A stretch of 5,213 bases of DNA, taken from an uncultured Bacilli bacterium. GTDB lineage: Bacteria > Bacillota_I > Bacilli_A > RF39 > UBA660. The stretch spans positions 1 through 5,213 of the forward strand of contig CAKOID010000044.1 in the NCBI GenBank assembly GCA_934086355.1, written 5' to 3'. Made by a program: the position numbers and the translations under genes. Positions 1-5,213 of the stretch are shown here, in pieces; position 1 is the stretch's first letter, and every line of letters starts with the position of its first letter. The notes under the pieces were generated by a model. The model had not been told where the DNA came from, searched no databases, and was given only the letters and a program-made list of their open reading frames with translations.

Positions 1-258
1 AATAAATATAATATAGAAAGTAAACCTTTAATTAGTAAAATGGGTGCTTATTTAGGTATAAATATGGAAATTATGAAAGATAATAGTGATAGTCGTATTG
101 CTGATATGTTAATACAAGGTATGACTATGGAAGTACTTAGTGTTAGTAAAAAGTTAGATAATTATAAAGATAGAATTGATAAAAAATTAATTAAATTAGG
201 AGAAGAATTTAAAGAATATCAACAAAAGAGTATTGATAAATTAAAAGTTTATTTATAA
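1..258 (+). CDS. C-terminal end of an unrecognised helical protein (5' partial)
   Basis: The frame is open from the first base of the window to a TAA at 256-258, giving 85 residues. The first in-window ATG is at position 40, but thirteen protein-like codons precede it without a stop, so the true start is probably upstream of the window. The sequence is rich in Lys, Asp, Glu, Ile and Leu. Its last ~45 residues (from about SVSKKLDNYKDR onward) look like an amphipathic, possibly coiled-coil helix. I see no signal peptide, membrane segment or catalytic motif. I do not recognise the family and assign no function. It is separated from the next gene by a terminator-like hairpin and a new promoter, so it probably belongs to a different transcription unit. 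Coding is likely because of the codon use and the clean end before a terminator; identity is unknown. Confidence 0.6.
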   Translation, partial: NKYNIESKPLISKMGAYLGINMEIMKDNSDSRIADMLIQGMTMEVLSVSKKLDNYKDRIDKKLIKLGEEFKEYQQKSIDKLKVYL

Positions 259-264
259 TAATAT

Positions 265-276
265 TTCGTTAACGAA
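265..276. repeat. Perfect 12-bp palindrome TTCGTTAACGAA
   Basis: A perfect dyad lies seven bases after the stop of the first gene and about 20 bases upstream of the -35 box of the next promoter. Perfect dyads of this size can be operators, but one copy is seen and no regulator gene is in the window, so a binding role is only a possibility. Confidence 0.3.
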
Positions 277-287
277 TAAAATGTTTT

Positions 288-320
288 AAAAATGATTGAA
301 ATATATCATTTTTTATTTTA
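288..320 (+). terminator. A/T-rich hairpin with T-run after the first gene
   Basis: AAAAATGAT (288-296) pairs perfectly with ATCATTTTT (305-313) across an 8-base loop. A T-rich tract follows to 320. The stem has few G-C pairs, but the position 30 bases after the stop codon and the U-rich tail fit a Rho-independent terminator of a very AT-rich genome. It physically overlaps the promoter of the next gene. Confidence 0.55.
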
Positions 321-324
321 TAAT
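296..324 (+). promoter_or_regulatory. Sigma-A-type promoter for the secreted protein
   Basis: TTGAAA (296-301, one mismatch to the TTGACA consensus) is followed by a 17-base spacer and a perfect TATAAT (319-324). Transcription would start near 331, giving a short leader of about 25 bases before the ATG at 357. The -35 box overlaps the loop of the preceding terminator hairpin. Confidence 0.65.
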
Positions 325-343
325 TTTATTAGATTAAGAGAGT

Positions 344-348
344 AGGAG
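344..348 (+). promoter_or_regulatory. Ribosome binding site AGGAG that sets the start at 357
   Basis: AGGAG at 344-348 has an 8-base spacer to the ATG at 357. A longer reading would begin at a GTG at 348, but the first base of that GTG is the last base of the AGGAG itself, so it cannot use this site. The ATG at 357 is therefore preferred. Confidence 0.8.
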
Positions 349-356
349 TGATATAT

Positions 357-2219
357 ATGTCTAAAAGACAAAAAATAATAGTTAGTATAACAGGTATATT
401 TTTAGTACTAATGATATTAGTAGGTTTAACATATGCATATTTTTTAACTAAAATAACTGGTAATACTAATGAAAAATCTATAAGTGTAACAACAGCTAAT
501 TTACAAATAAAGTATAGTGATAATAGTGCAGAGATACTAGGAAAAGATTTAGTACTAGAACCTAGTAGTAATGAAATAGGTTCTAAAACATTTACAGTAA
601 CAAATGAAGGTAATGCTAATACTAGTTATGTAGTAGTGATAGAAAATGTTAGTATTACTAAATCAACTGATGGTACTACAACAACATTTGAAAGTAATGA
701 CTTTAGATATACATTAACTTGTACAAAGAAAGATGGAACTAATTGTGATGGTGTAAGTACACAAACAGCATTTCCAATAAATGGTGGAATACTAGTATCT
801 AATAGTATAGATGTTACTGATGTACAAACATATACATTAAAAATGTGGTATATAGACACTGGAATAGATCAATCAAATGATATGGGAAAAACATTACAAG
901 CAAAAATAAATATAAAAGATATAACACAAGTAGAAAATCCATATTCAAGTAATAAAAATAGTTTAGTATACAATATAATTGAAAGTGCTAAGAATAAAAC
1001 TAACGGAACTGAATTACTTGCTGTTCCTAAAGTTAAACCTGGAGAAGGAATATCTGAATATAAAACTGGAAAAGCAACAAAAGAATCTGTAACAACTAGT
1101 AGTTTGTGCTCTGGTTATACTCCATGGTTGGTAGGAGATAGTGAATCTGCTGCACAATCTGGTAGTAGTGTTAGTTCATATGACGAAGCAGTAGGAAAAT
1201 ATGTATACGACCAATGTTCAGTTTGGACAAAAAAATTATTAAGTTATGATTCAACAAATAATACTTTGACTTTTGAAATCGATGAAATTAAACCTGAGTC
1301 TACTTTAAGTATAGCAAAAGATGATTATGGAACAACATATTACTATCGTGGAGCAGTAACAGATAATTATGTATCATTCGCTGATAAGTTATGGAGAATA
1401 GTTAGAATAAATGGTGATGGATCTATTAGATTAATACTTGATGATGTTGCAAAAGATTCAAGTGGAAGTCCTATAAGCACTGTATTTAATACTAGTTATA
1501 ATGACAATGCTTATGTAGGATATATGTATGGAACACCAGGAAGTACAACATATGATGCAACACACAAGAATATTAATGATAGTACAATAAAACAAAAAGT
1601 AGATAAATGGTATGAAGATAATCTAAAAACTAATTATGCAAATTATTTAGCAGATACATTGTTTTGTAATGATAAAACACTTGCATCAAATGGAATAGGT
1701 GGAGTTATAACACAATTAGGTTATGGAACAAATAAAACATATTATGCATCAACAGAGAGATTACGCTATAGTACAGGAACAACAACTATAACAACATCAA
1801 AGCCAACATACAAATGTGCAGAAAATGCAAATAATACATTTTCAAGATTTACGGTAAATGAAACATCTTTATCAAATGGAAATAAAACAAATGGTAATTT
1901 AAAATATCCAGTAGGATTATTAACTGCGGATGAAGTTGCTTATGCAGGAGCATATAAAGATAATCAAAAAAATAAATCATATTATTTATATAATTCATCT
2001 ATAACTTCTAATTGGTGGCTTTCGTCTCCGAGCTACTATGATGGTTCAGGCGCGCTTGAGTGGTACGTTAATGGTTCGACTGGTTACTTCGGCAACGACA
2101 ACGTCAGCGTCAACGTCGAGTTCACTAGCGCTTTCCGCCCTAGTATCAATCTAAAGGCTAGTGTGCTAATAAATGGGGGAGACGGAACAAAAGAAAATCC
2201 ATATACAGTAACTTACTAA
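357..2219 (+). CDS. Secreted/surface TasA-like protein with a C-terminal hypervariable lectin-like domain
   Basis: The protein has 620 residues from the ATG at 357. Residues 1-5 are basic and about 6-30 form one hydrophobic segment ending in a TYA/YF-type junction, like SipW-processed TasA/camelysin proteins. Residues ~31-195 are Thr/Ser/Asn-rich, beta-prone and contain FTVTNEGNANTSYVVV, typical of the TasA-like fold. From ~322 onward a second module begins with YYYRGAVTDNYVSFA and WRIVRINGDGSIRLI, continues through YPVGLLTADEVAYAG (517-531), and ends in WWLSSP (553-558) and FRPSINL (593-599). This order resembles C-type-lectin/FGE-like domains (DUF6273-type architecture), by recall and not by search. 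Six Cys lie at 122/130, 251/287 and 437/487, compatible with extracellular disulfides. There is no LPXTG motif or C-terminal anchor. The segment for residues 553-598 has a base composition unlike the rest of the gene (see the VR entry). It is probably monocistronic from its own promoter. Role inferred: displayed binding or adhesion protein; ligand unknown. Confidence 0.85.
   Translation: MSKRQKIIVSITGIFLVLMILVGLTYAYFLTKITGNTNEKSISVTTANLQIKYSDNSAEILGKDLVLEPSSNEIGSKTFTVTNEGNANTSYVVVIENVSITKSTDGTTTTFESNDFRYTLTCTKKDGTNCDGVSTQTAFPINGGILVSNSIDVTDVQTYTLKMWYIDTGIDQSNDMGKTLQAKINIKDITQVENPYSSNKNSLVYNIIESAKNKTNGTELLAVPKVKPGEGISEYKTGKATKESVTTSSLCSGYTPWLVGDSESAAQSGSSVSSYDEAVGKYVYDQCSVWTKKLLSYDSTNNTLTFEIDEIKPESTLSIAKDDYGTTYYYRGAVTDNYVSFADKLWRIVRINGDGSIRLILDDVAKDSSGSPISTVFNTSYNDNAYVGYMYGTPGSTTYDATHKNINDSTIKQKVDKWYEDNLKTNYANYLADTLFCNDKTLASNGIGGVITQLGYGTNKTYYASTERLRYSTGTTTITTSKPTYKCAENANNTFSRFTVNETSLSNGNKTNGNLKYPVGLLTADEVAYAGAYKDNQKNKSYYLYNSSITSNWWLSSPSYYDGSGALEWYVNGSTGYFGNDNVSVNVEFTSAFRPSINLKASVLINGGDGTKENPYTVTY
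2013..2150 (+). other. Candidate DGR variable region (GC-rich, NNC-codon island)
   Basis: This 138-bp stretch encodes residues 553-598 and is 72/138 (52%) G+C, against about 30% just upstream. Twenty of its 46 codons end in C, including eleven in a row at 2085-2117 (TAC TTC GGC AAC GAC AAC and onward). None of the 30 codons in 1923-2012 ends in C, and only 2 of the 22 after 2150 do. It contains 14 CpG dinucleotides. In known diversity-generating retroelements, AAC codons of a template repeat are mutated at adenines, leaving NNC codons in a variable region at the C-terminal end of a C-type-lectin-fold protein; this matches in composition and position. The A-poor block GCTTTCCGCCCTAG (2130-2143) is where an initiation-of-mutagenic-homing-like element would be expected. 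No template repeat or reverse transcriptase is in the window, so the call is inferential. Confidence 0.6.
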
Positions 2220-2241
2220 CTGACAGTTTTTAAAAAAGTGC

Positions 2242-2250
2242 CGAAAATAC
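2242..2250. repeat. Left target-site duplication CGAAAATAC
   Basis: This 9-bp direct repeat abuts the left terminal inverted repeat of the IS and is identical to 3790-3798. Nine bases falls within the usual range for IS4-family target duplications. Perfect identity points to a simple insertion with little later decay. Confidence 0.9.
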
Positions 2251-2281
2251 CAATGTCATTAACTTAAGAATTGTTGTAAAT
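2251..2281 (+). repeat. Left terminal inverted repeat of the IS
   Basis: Its 31 bases match the reverse complement of 3759-3789 at all but one position: A at 2270 opposes a C at 3770, where the repeat would need T. The outermost bases are CAATG. Confidence 0.93.
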
Positions 2282-2292
2282 ATGAGGTTAAT

Positions 2293-2323
2293 AAATATAG
2301 AATGTAATATTCTATATTTTTTT
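2293..2323 (+). terminator. Hairpin with T-run upstream of the transposase, inside the IS
   Basis: AAATATAGAAT (2293-2303) pairs perfectly with ATTCTATATTT (2309-2319) across a 5-base loop, with T's continuing to 2323. It lies between the left inverted repeat and the transposase start, oriented to stop transcription entering from the surface-protein gene. Several insertion sequences use such a hairpin to block read-through activation of the transposase; that role is inferred here. It could also serve as the terminator of the upstream gene now that the IS is in place. Confidence 0.6.
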
Positions 2324-2354
2324 GGTAAAATAAAATTGGAATGAAGAGGAAAAA

Positions 2355-3674
2355 ATGAAGTATTTGATGTATAATATGAATGAATTAAAAAGAAAAATTA
2401 ATAGTGATAGTTTAGTTGAAAAATGTAGAAAAAATAAGAAAGACTTCACTCGAAATAGAAAATTACAAGCTAAAGATTTGATTTTATTTACATTAAATAA
2501 TAGAGGGAAAACATTAAAAATGGAATTATATGATTATATTAAAGAATTTAATTTAGAAGAAGTAAGTAGTCCTGCTCTTTTAAAACAAAGAGAAAAATTA
2601 GATGAAAATGTATTTAAAGATTTAACTAAAGAGTCATTAATAGATTTTTATAGTAAATTTCAAAATGAAGTTAAAACTATAAAAAATTATTTATTATTTG
2701 CAATAGATGGCAGCACTTGTGAAGTTCCTAATACACCCCAAACGCGAAAAAGATACAAATCTTTAAATTCAACGAATGATACAAGGGTTGCAAGAATTAA
2801 ATTGTCAAATTGTTATGATGTTTTAAATAATTATATAGTTGATACAGAGATTGAGGAATATAATCATCAAGAACTAGAATTAGCATTAAGGCATATAAAA
2901 AATACAAAATATATAAAAGAATACAATCCAATAATTAATGTAATGGATAGAGGCTATTTTTCCATAACTCAGCTTTATTATTTGCTAAAACAAAAAGAAA
3001 ATTTTGTAATAAGACTAAATAGACAATTATTAAAAAAAGAACAATCTAAGATGACTAGCGACGATGAAATTGTTGAAATAGAATATGAATATAATCGAGT
3101 AAAAAATTTTAAAGACAAACATGAAGAAGTATATAAATATTATGAATCAGGAAAAACGATAAATATAAGGATTGTTAACATTACATTAGATACAGGTGAA
3201 ATCGAAACACTTATAACTAATTTATCCCAAGAAGAATTTACAAGCGAAGATTTAAAAGAAATATATAGATTAAGATGGGGAATAGAAAATAATTATCATG
3301 AATTAAAAGAAAGTATGATGATAACAAACATATCAAGTAGTAAAGAAACAATAATTAACCAGGAAATATATTCTCAAATGCTGGTATGTAATATAATACA
3401 TTCAATAGAAAATGACTTAAATACTCAAATAAATCAAAAAGAACATAAACATCCAATGAAAATCAATTTTAATATGGCAGTAGGTTTTGTAAAAAGATTT
3501 TTAGTAAAAATATTAATAGAAGAAGAGGATACTAAAAGAAAAGAATTAAGCGAAATATTATTTAATAATATATTAAAAAATTTAGTACCAATAAGAAAAG
3601 GACGGAAGAGTGAACGAAGTAAAAATAAAAAATTAACAAACAAACACCCAATTAATAAGCGAAAATCAATTTAA
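2355..3674 (+). CDS. IS4-family DDE transposase
   Basis: The 439-residue protein is expected to cut and join the ends of the surrounding element. The catalytic triad can be placed: D118 in LLFAIDGSTCEVPNT, D198 in NVMDRGYF, and E311 in YRLRWGIENNYHELK. The last motif fits the IS4 signature Y-(2)-R-(3)-E-(6)-K exactly (Y304, R307, E311, K318). The long gap between the second D and the E holds the inserted beta-rich region usual for IS4-type enzymes. The C-terminus is strongly basic (RKGRKSERSKNKK region). The start at 2355 is supported by a GAGGA site at 2346-2350, with a rather short 4-base spacer; another in-frame ATG at 2367 is possible. The frame is undisturbed to TAA at 3672-3674. It is the only gene in the IS. 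Base composition resembles the neighbours, so the donor was probably a similar AT-rich genome. Confidence 0.93.
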   Translation: MKYLMYNMNELKRKINSDSLVEKCRKNKKDFTRNRKLQAKDLILFTLNNRGKTLKMELYDYIKEFNLEEVSSPALLKQREKLDENVFKDLTKESLIDFYSKFQNEVKTIKNYLLFAIDGSTCEVPNTPQTRKRYKSLNSTNDTRVARIKLSNCYDVLNNYIVDTEIEEYNHQELELALRHIKNTKYIKEYNPIINVMDRGYFSITQLYYLLKQKENFVIRLNRQLLKKEQSKMTSDDEIVEIEYEYNRVKNFKDKHEEVYKYYESGKTINIRIVNITLDTGEIETLITNLSQEEFTSEDLKEIYRLRWGIENNYHELKESMMITNISSSKETIINQEIYSQMLVCNIIHSIENDLNTQINQKEHKHPMKINFNMAVGFVKRFLVKILIEEEDTKRKELSEILFNNILKNLVPIRKGRKSERSKNKKLTNKHPINKRKSI

Positions 3675-3715
3675 AAAAATATTAAGTGTTTTTTGATGCA
3701 AACAATTATTAAAAT

Positions 3716-3747
3716 AAAAAAACATCTATATAATAATAGACATTTTT
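3716..3747 (+). terminator. Imperfect hairpin with T-run after the IS transposase
   Basis: AAAAACATCTAT (3718-3729) faces ATAGACATTTTT (3736-3747). TCTAT/ATAGA pair, a 2x2 CA/CA internal loop follows, then five A-T pairs lead into T's. It lies 42 bases after the transposase stop and inside the right inverted repeat, and probably ends the transposase transcript. The stem is weak. Confidence 0.4.
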
Positions 3748-3758
3748 GTTAATCCTAA

Positions 3759-3789
3759 ATTTACAACAACTCTTAAGTTAATGACATTG
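3759..3789 (-). repeat. Right terminal inverted repeat of the IS
   Basis: This is the reverse complement of the left repeat at 2251-2281 with one mismatch (position 3770). It ends in CATTG and is followed immediately by the duplicated target sequence. Confidence 0.93.
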
Positions 3790-3798
3790 CGAAAATAC
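3790..3798. repeat. Right target-site duplication CGAAAATAC
   Basis: It is identical to 2242-2250. Removing the IS and one copy rejoins GTGCCGAAAATAC to TGGGGTTG, the sequence before insertion. Confidence 0.9.
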
Positions 3799-3805
3799 TG
3801 GGGTT

Positions 3806-3821
3806 GAAAAAAATTTTTTTC
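3806..3821. repeat. Perfect 16-bp palindrome, seven A then seven T bounded by G and C
   Basis: The symmetrical A/T tract lies eight bases past the right target duplication. Together with CGCC at 3821-3824 it can also pair imperfectly with GCCGAAAA on the far side of the IS (2240-2247), so before insertion the two may have formed one terminator-like hairpin. No protein-coding sequence is seen between 3799 and 3981. Confidence 0.35.
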
Positions 3822-3879
3822 GCCTAGTTGTATATTAATTTATTCATTTTTAAGCATAAAATGGTTATTAAATAATCAA

Positions 3880-3918
3880 AAAAAATTACAATATTTTATA
3901 AATTTATTGTAATTTTTT
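3880..3918 (-). terminator. Strong A/T hairpin ending the minus-strand transposase
   Basis: AAAAAATTACAATA (3880-3893) pairs perfectly over 14 bases with TATTGTAATTTTTT (3905-3918) across an 11-base loop. Read on the minus strand, the hairpin is followed by a longer T-run (eight T's at 3885-3878) and lies about 60 bases beyond the stop of the convergent transposase, so it is its likely terminator. It may also work in the + direction. Confidence 0.6.
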
Positions 3919-3947
3919 ATATTTAATAATTTATTGCACGTTAAAAG

Positions 3948-3977
3948 ACTTAAAATTTATTTTTAAAAAATTTAAGT
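3948..3977. repeat. Inverted repeat next to the stop of the second transposase
   Basis: ACTTAAAATTT (3948-3958) pairs with AAATTTAAGT (3968-3977) with one bulged base. It begins four bases past the minus-strand stop codon and could stabilise the transcript end. Composition is pure A/T apart from two G-C positions, so chance is possible. Confidence 0.3.
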
Positions 3978-3981
3978 TTGT

Positions 3982-5151
3982 TTATAGATCATATAAATTA
4001 AAATTTAATGGCAACCGTATATATCTTGGAGAATTAAATGCTAAATTAAATAAAGTTATTCTTGTTCTTATTACAGATAATACTCTTATTTTTTGATTTT
4101 TTATAATTTTATGTGTTGTTATTTTAATATTTTTATAACAACTATTATTCTTTGAATATTCTATTCCAATAGATGTTAATAATAATAGTGTAATACATAA
4201 AGTTGAGTATAAATTTTCAAAATATATCATAGATGCATTTACAATATCTTCTAAATAAAAACCATTTGATTTTTGATGTTTAAATATTGTTTCTATTCCA
4301 CCAAAACGATAACCATAATCTTTTATTGCTCTTTTAACATCACCATTAGTTGCAATAATCCAAGATTCACTAACACCTTTTCTTTTACTTCTAATAATAT
4401 TTGTTTCAAAATCATGGTTTTCATATAGTTTAACGTTTTTATATACTTTTGATTTGAATTGGTAAGATGCTAAATCTCCAGTTTGTTTTCTTATTTTATG
4501 ACCTTCTTTTTTGTCAAAAATTTGTATATTAATATTTCCTTTTAAACGAATAACATAAGTATGTCCTAAAATATCAATAGTGTTTAATAAAGAATAAGAA
4601 TTAAACCATCTGTCTGCTAAGAAAATTAAATTAAAATCTGTATCTTTAAATAATTCATGAATATAATAAACTGACTTTATTAATAAAGAATTTAAGTATG
4701 CTTCAGAATTATTAAAACCTTCAAAAGATTGAAAATAAATAGGGATACCTTGTTTACCAATACGCATTGAAACCATAAGAATAGTATAATTTTCTTTACT
4801 ATACATATGATCTATTACAATGTGAACTCTCTTGTCATCATGTTTTAGTTTCATGTTTGAAATAATGTGTTTAACAATTTGATTAAATAAATTGTGACCT
4901 TCGTATCTTTCATTTTTCATAAGTCTGTGAATTCTTTTAATAGTAGAATCATTTTGCACTAGAGAAAAATCATCTTTAAGTTTTAAAGAGATGTCTTGAG
5001 CGACTAAAGATTCAGAAGAAATCATACCAAAAATAACTTCTGGTAAAAATTTTAATTGAGGTTTATGTAAACAATTAGTATTATTAGATAAAAAATTTCT
5101 AATATTATTTGTAATTTCCTTTTGAGTGTTATATAATCCTGAATTTGACAG
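3982..5151 (-). CDS. Second DDE transposase (IS4-like); start codon unclear
   Basis: On the minus strand the frame ends at TAA (3984-3982). Counting from the first in-frame ATG (5025) there are 347 residues with D72 in HIVIDHMYSKENY, D138 in LIFLADRWFNSY, and E245 in YGYRFGGIETIFKHQK. The last motif resembles the IS4 Y-R-E-K signature, with four rather than three residues between R240 and E245. Coding clearly continues upstream of that ATG: the next 42 codons read as protein (LYNTQKEITNNIRNFL, then KPQLKFLPEVIFGM) like the N-terminus of this kind of transposase. That region has no ATG, GTG or TTG, and the frame stays open to the window edge (5213). I place the likely start near a CTG at 5151-5149, just after a terminator-like hairpin; an upstream start or loss of the original ATG are alternatives. 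It is unrelated in detail to the transposase at 2355-3674 and convergent with it. The ends of its own IS were not identified. Confidence 0.75.
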   Translation of the reverse strand: MSNSGLYNTQKEITNNIRNFLSNNTNCLHKPQLKFLPEVIFGMISSESLVAQDISLKLKDDFSLVQNDSTIKRIHRLMKNERYEGHNLFNQIVKHIISNMKLKHDDKRVHIVIDHMYSKENYTILMVSMRIGKQGIPIYFQSFEGFNNSEAYLNSLLIKSVYYIHELFKDTDFNLIFLADRWFNSYSLLNTIDILGHTYVIRLKGNINIQIFDKKEGHKIRKQTGDLASYQFKSKVYKNVKLYENHDFETNIIRSKRKGVSESWIIATNGDVKRAIKDYGYRFGGIETIFKHQKSNGFYLEDIVNASMIYFENLYSTLCITLLLLTSIGIEYSKNNSCYKNIKITTHKIIKNQKIRVLSVIRTRITLFNLAFNSPRYIRLPLNFNLYDL

Positions 5152-5160
5152 TTTTAGAAG

Positions 5161-5206
5161 AAAAAAGCTCCCAATCCCTTTATTTATAGGGCTTTGAGAG
5201 TTTTTT
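5161..5206 (-). terminator. GC-containing hairpin with T-runs on both sides, upstream of the second transposase
   Basis: A-run, then CTCCCAATCCCT (5168-5179), an 8-base loop, then AGGGCTTTGAGAG (5188-5200) and six T's. The stem has one mismatch and one bulge. One further pair is a C-A mismatch in + strand RNA but a G-U wobble in minus-strand RNA, so the hairpin is better on the minus strand, where it is followed by GCTTTTTTC. It lies just before the coding-like part of the minus-strand transposase. It fits an anti-read-through hairpin of an IS end, and it argues against translation starting farther upstream. Confidence 0.55.
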
Positions 5207-5213
5207 AAATATG

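Larger units (their letters stand above)
2251..3789 (+). mobile_element. Complete IS4-family insertion sequence, 1,539 bp
   Basis: The element is bounded by 31-bp terminal inverted repeats beginning CAATGTCATTAACTTAAG, with 30 of 31 positions matching between ends, and flanked by the 9-bp duplication CGAAAATAC. Inside are a terminator-like hairpin near the left end (2293-2323), one intact DDE transposase gene (2355-3674) and a hairpin after its stop (3716-3747). No passenger gene is present. The insertion point is 31 bp after the stop codon of the putative hypervariable surface protein, so that gene remains whole but its downstream flank is separated by the element. Near-perfect ends, a perfect duplication and an intact gene suggest a recent, possibly still active, insertion. 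The exact IS name was not determined. Confidence 0.93.

Noticed and set aside
1..258. The first gene as a DGR accessory (Avd-like) helical protein
   Set aside because: It is helical and charged, but I see no specific resemblance to Avd beyond that, and only the C-terminal part is present.
348..356. GTG at 348 as the start of the surface protein
   Set aside because: The GTG overlaps the AGGAG ribosome site. The ATG at 357 has ideal spacing and gives a typical basic N-terminus (MSKRQK).
626..859. 77-codon open frame on the minus strand
   Set aside because: It lies wholly inside the strongly supported surface-protein gene, has no ribosome site of note, and is explained as a shadow of the repetitive Thr/Ser/Asn coding on the other strand.
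2019..2150. The GC island as a sequencing or assembly chimera
   Set aside because: The reading frame runs through without a break, and the encoded WWLSSP...FRPSINL motif continues a domain that begins upstream, so the segment belongs to the gene.
3434..3643. 69-codon open frame on the minus strand
   Set aside because: It is antisense to the 3' end of the IS4 transposase. Its Phe/Leu/Ile-rich product is what Lys/Asn/Glu-rich coding gives in reverse.
3799..3981. CRISPR, tRNA or other RNA gene in the intergenic stretch
   Set aside because: No repeated spacer pattern and no cloverleaf-like or GC-containing conserved structure was found; only A/T hairpins that fit terminators.
2221..5160. Shared TGACAGTTTT near 2221-2230 and 5147-5156 as possible IS ends
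   Set aside because: The two copies are direct, not inverted, and only ten bases match. A match of this length is expected by chance in an AT-rich 5-kb window, so it does not define ends for the second element.
2219..5213. A DGR template repeat, Avd-like gene or reverse transcriptase downstream of the variable region
   Set aside because: No second GC-rich copy of 2013-2150 exists in the window, and neither downstream gene has reverse-transcriptase motifs; both are DDE transposases.

Overview
The window is AT-rich (roughly 30% G+C or lower outside one island). It uses the standard bacterial code: Trp is TGG and the open frames end in TAA. Strong AGGAG-type ribosome sites, a consensus sigma-A-like promoter and a SipW/TasA-like secreted protein suggest a low-GC Bacillota. 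An uncultured gut Bacilli or Clostridia relative is likely, but that placement is inference from style, not from a marker gene.

Layout, left to right. (1) Positions 1-258 hold the 3' end of an unrecognised helical, charged protein, followed by an A/T-rich terminator. (2) A near-consensus promoter (296-324) and an AGGAG site drive a 620-residue secreted or surface protein (357-2219). It has an N-terminal membrane/signal segment, a TasA/camelysin-like beta domain, and a large C-terminal domain ending in a WWLSSP...FRPSINL module. The last part of this gene (2013-2150) is a sharp 52% G+C island full of NNC codons and CpGs, as expected for the variable region (VR) of a diversity-generating retroelement (DGR) target. 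(3) A complete 1,539-bp IS4-family insertion sequence (2251-3789) sits 31 bp past the stop codon. It has 31-bp terminal inverted repeats (30/31 identical), a perfect 9-bp target duplication, an intact DDE transposase and its own hairpins. (4) Positions 3799-3981 are non-coding and hold terminator hairpins. (5) A second, unrelated DDE transposase lies on the minus strand from 3982 to about 5151. Its coding-like frame has no ATG/GTG/TTG start upstream of an internal Met, and a terminator-like hairpin (5161-5206) precedes it.

Interpretation. The centrepiece is a putative hypervariable surface protein whose C-terminal lectin-like tip carries a mutational signature. No reverse transcriptase, template repeat or Avd-like gene is visible here. 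If the DGR reading is right, the machinery is elsewhere in the genome (acting in trans), outside this window, or lost. The flank where a DGR cassette often sits is instead occupied by two transposases.
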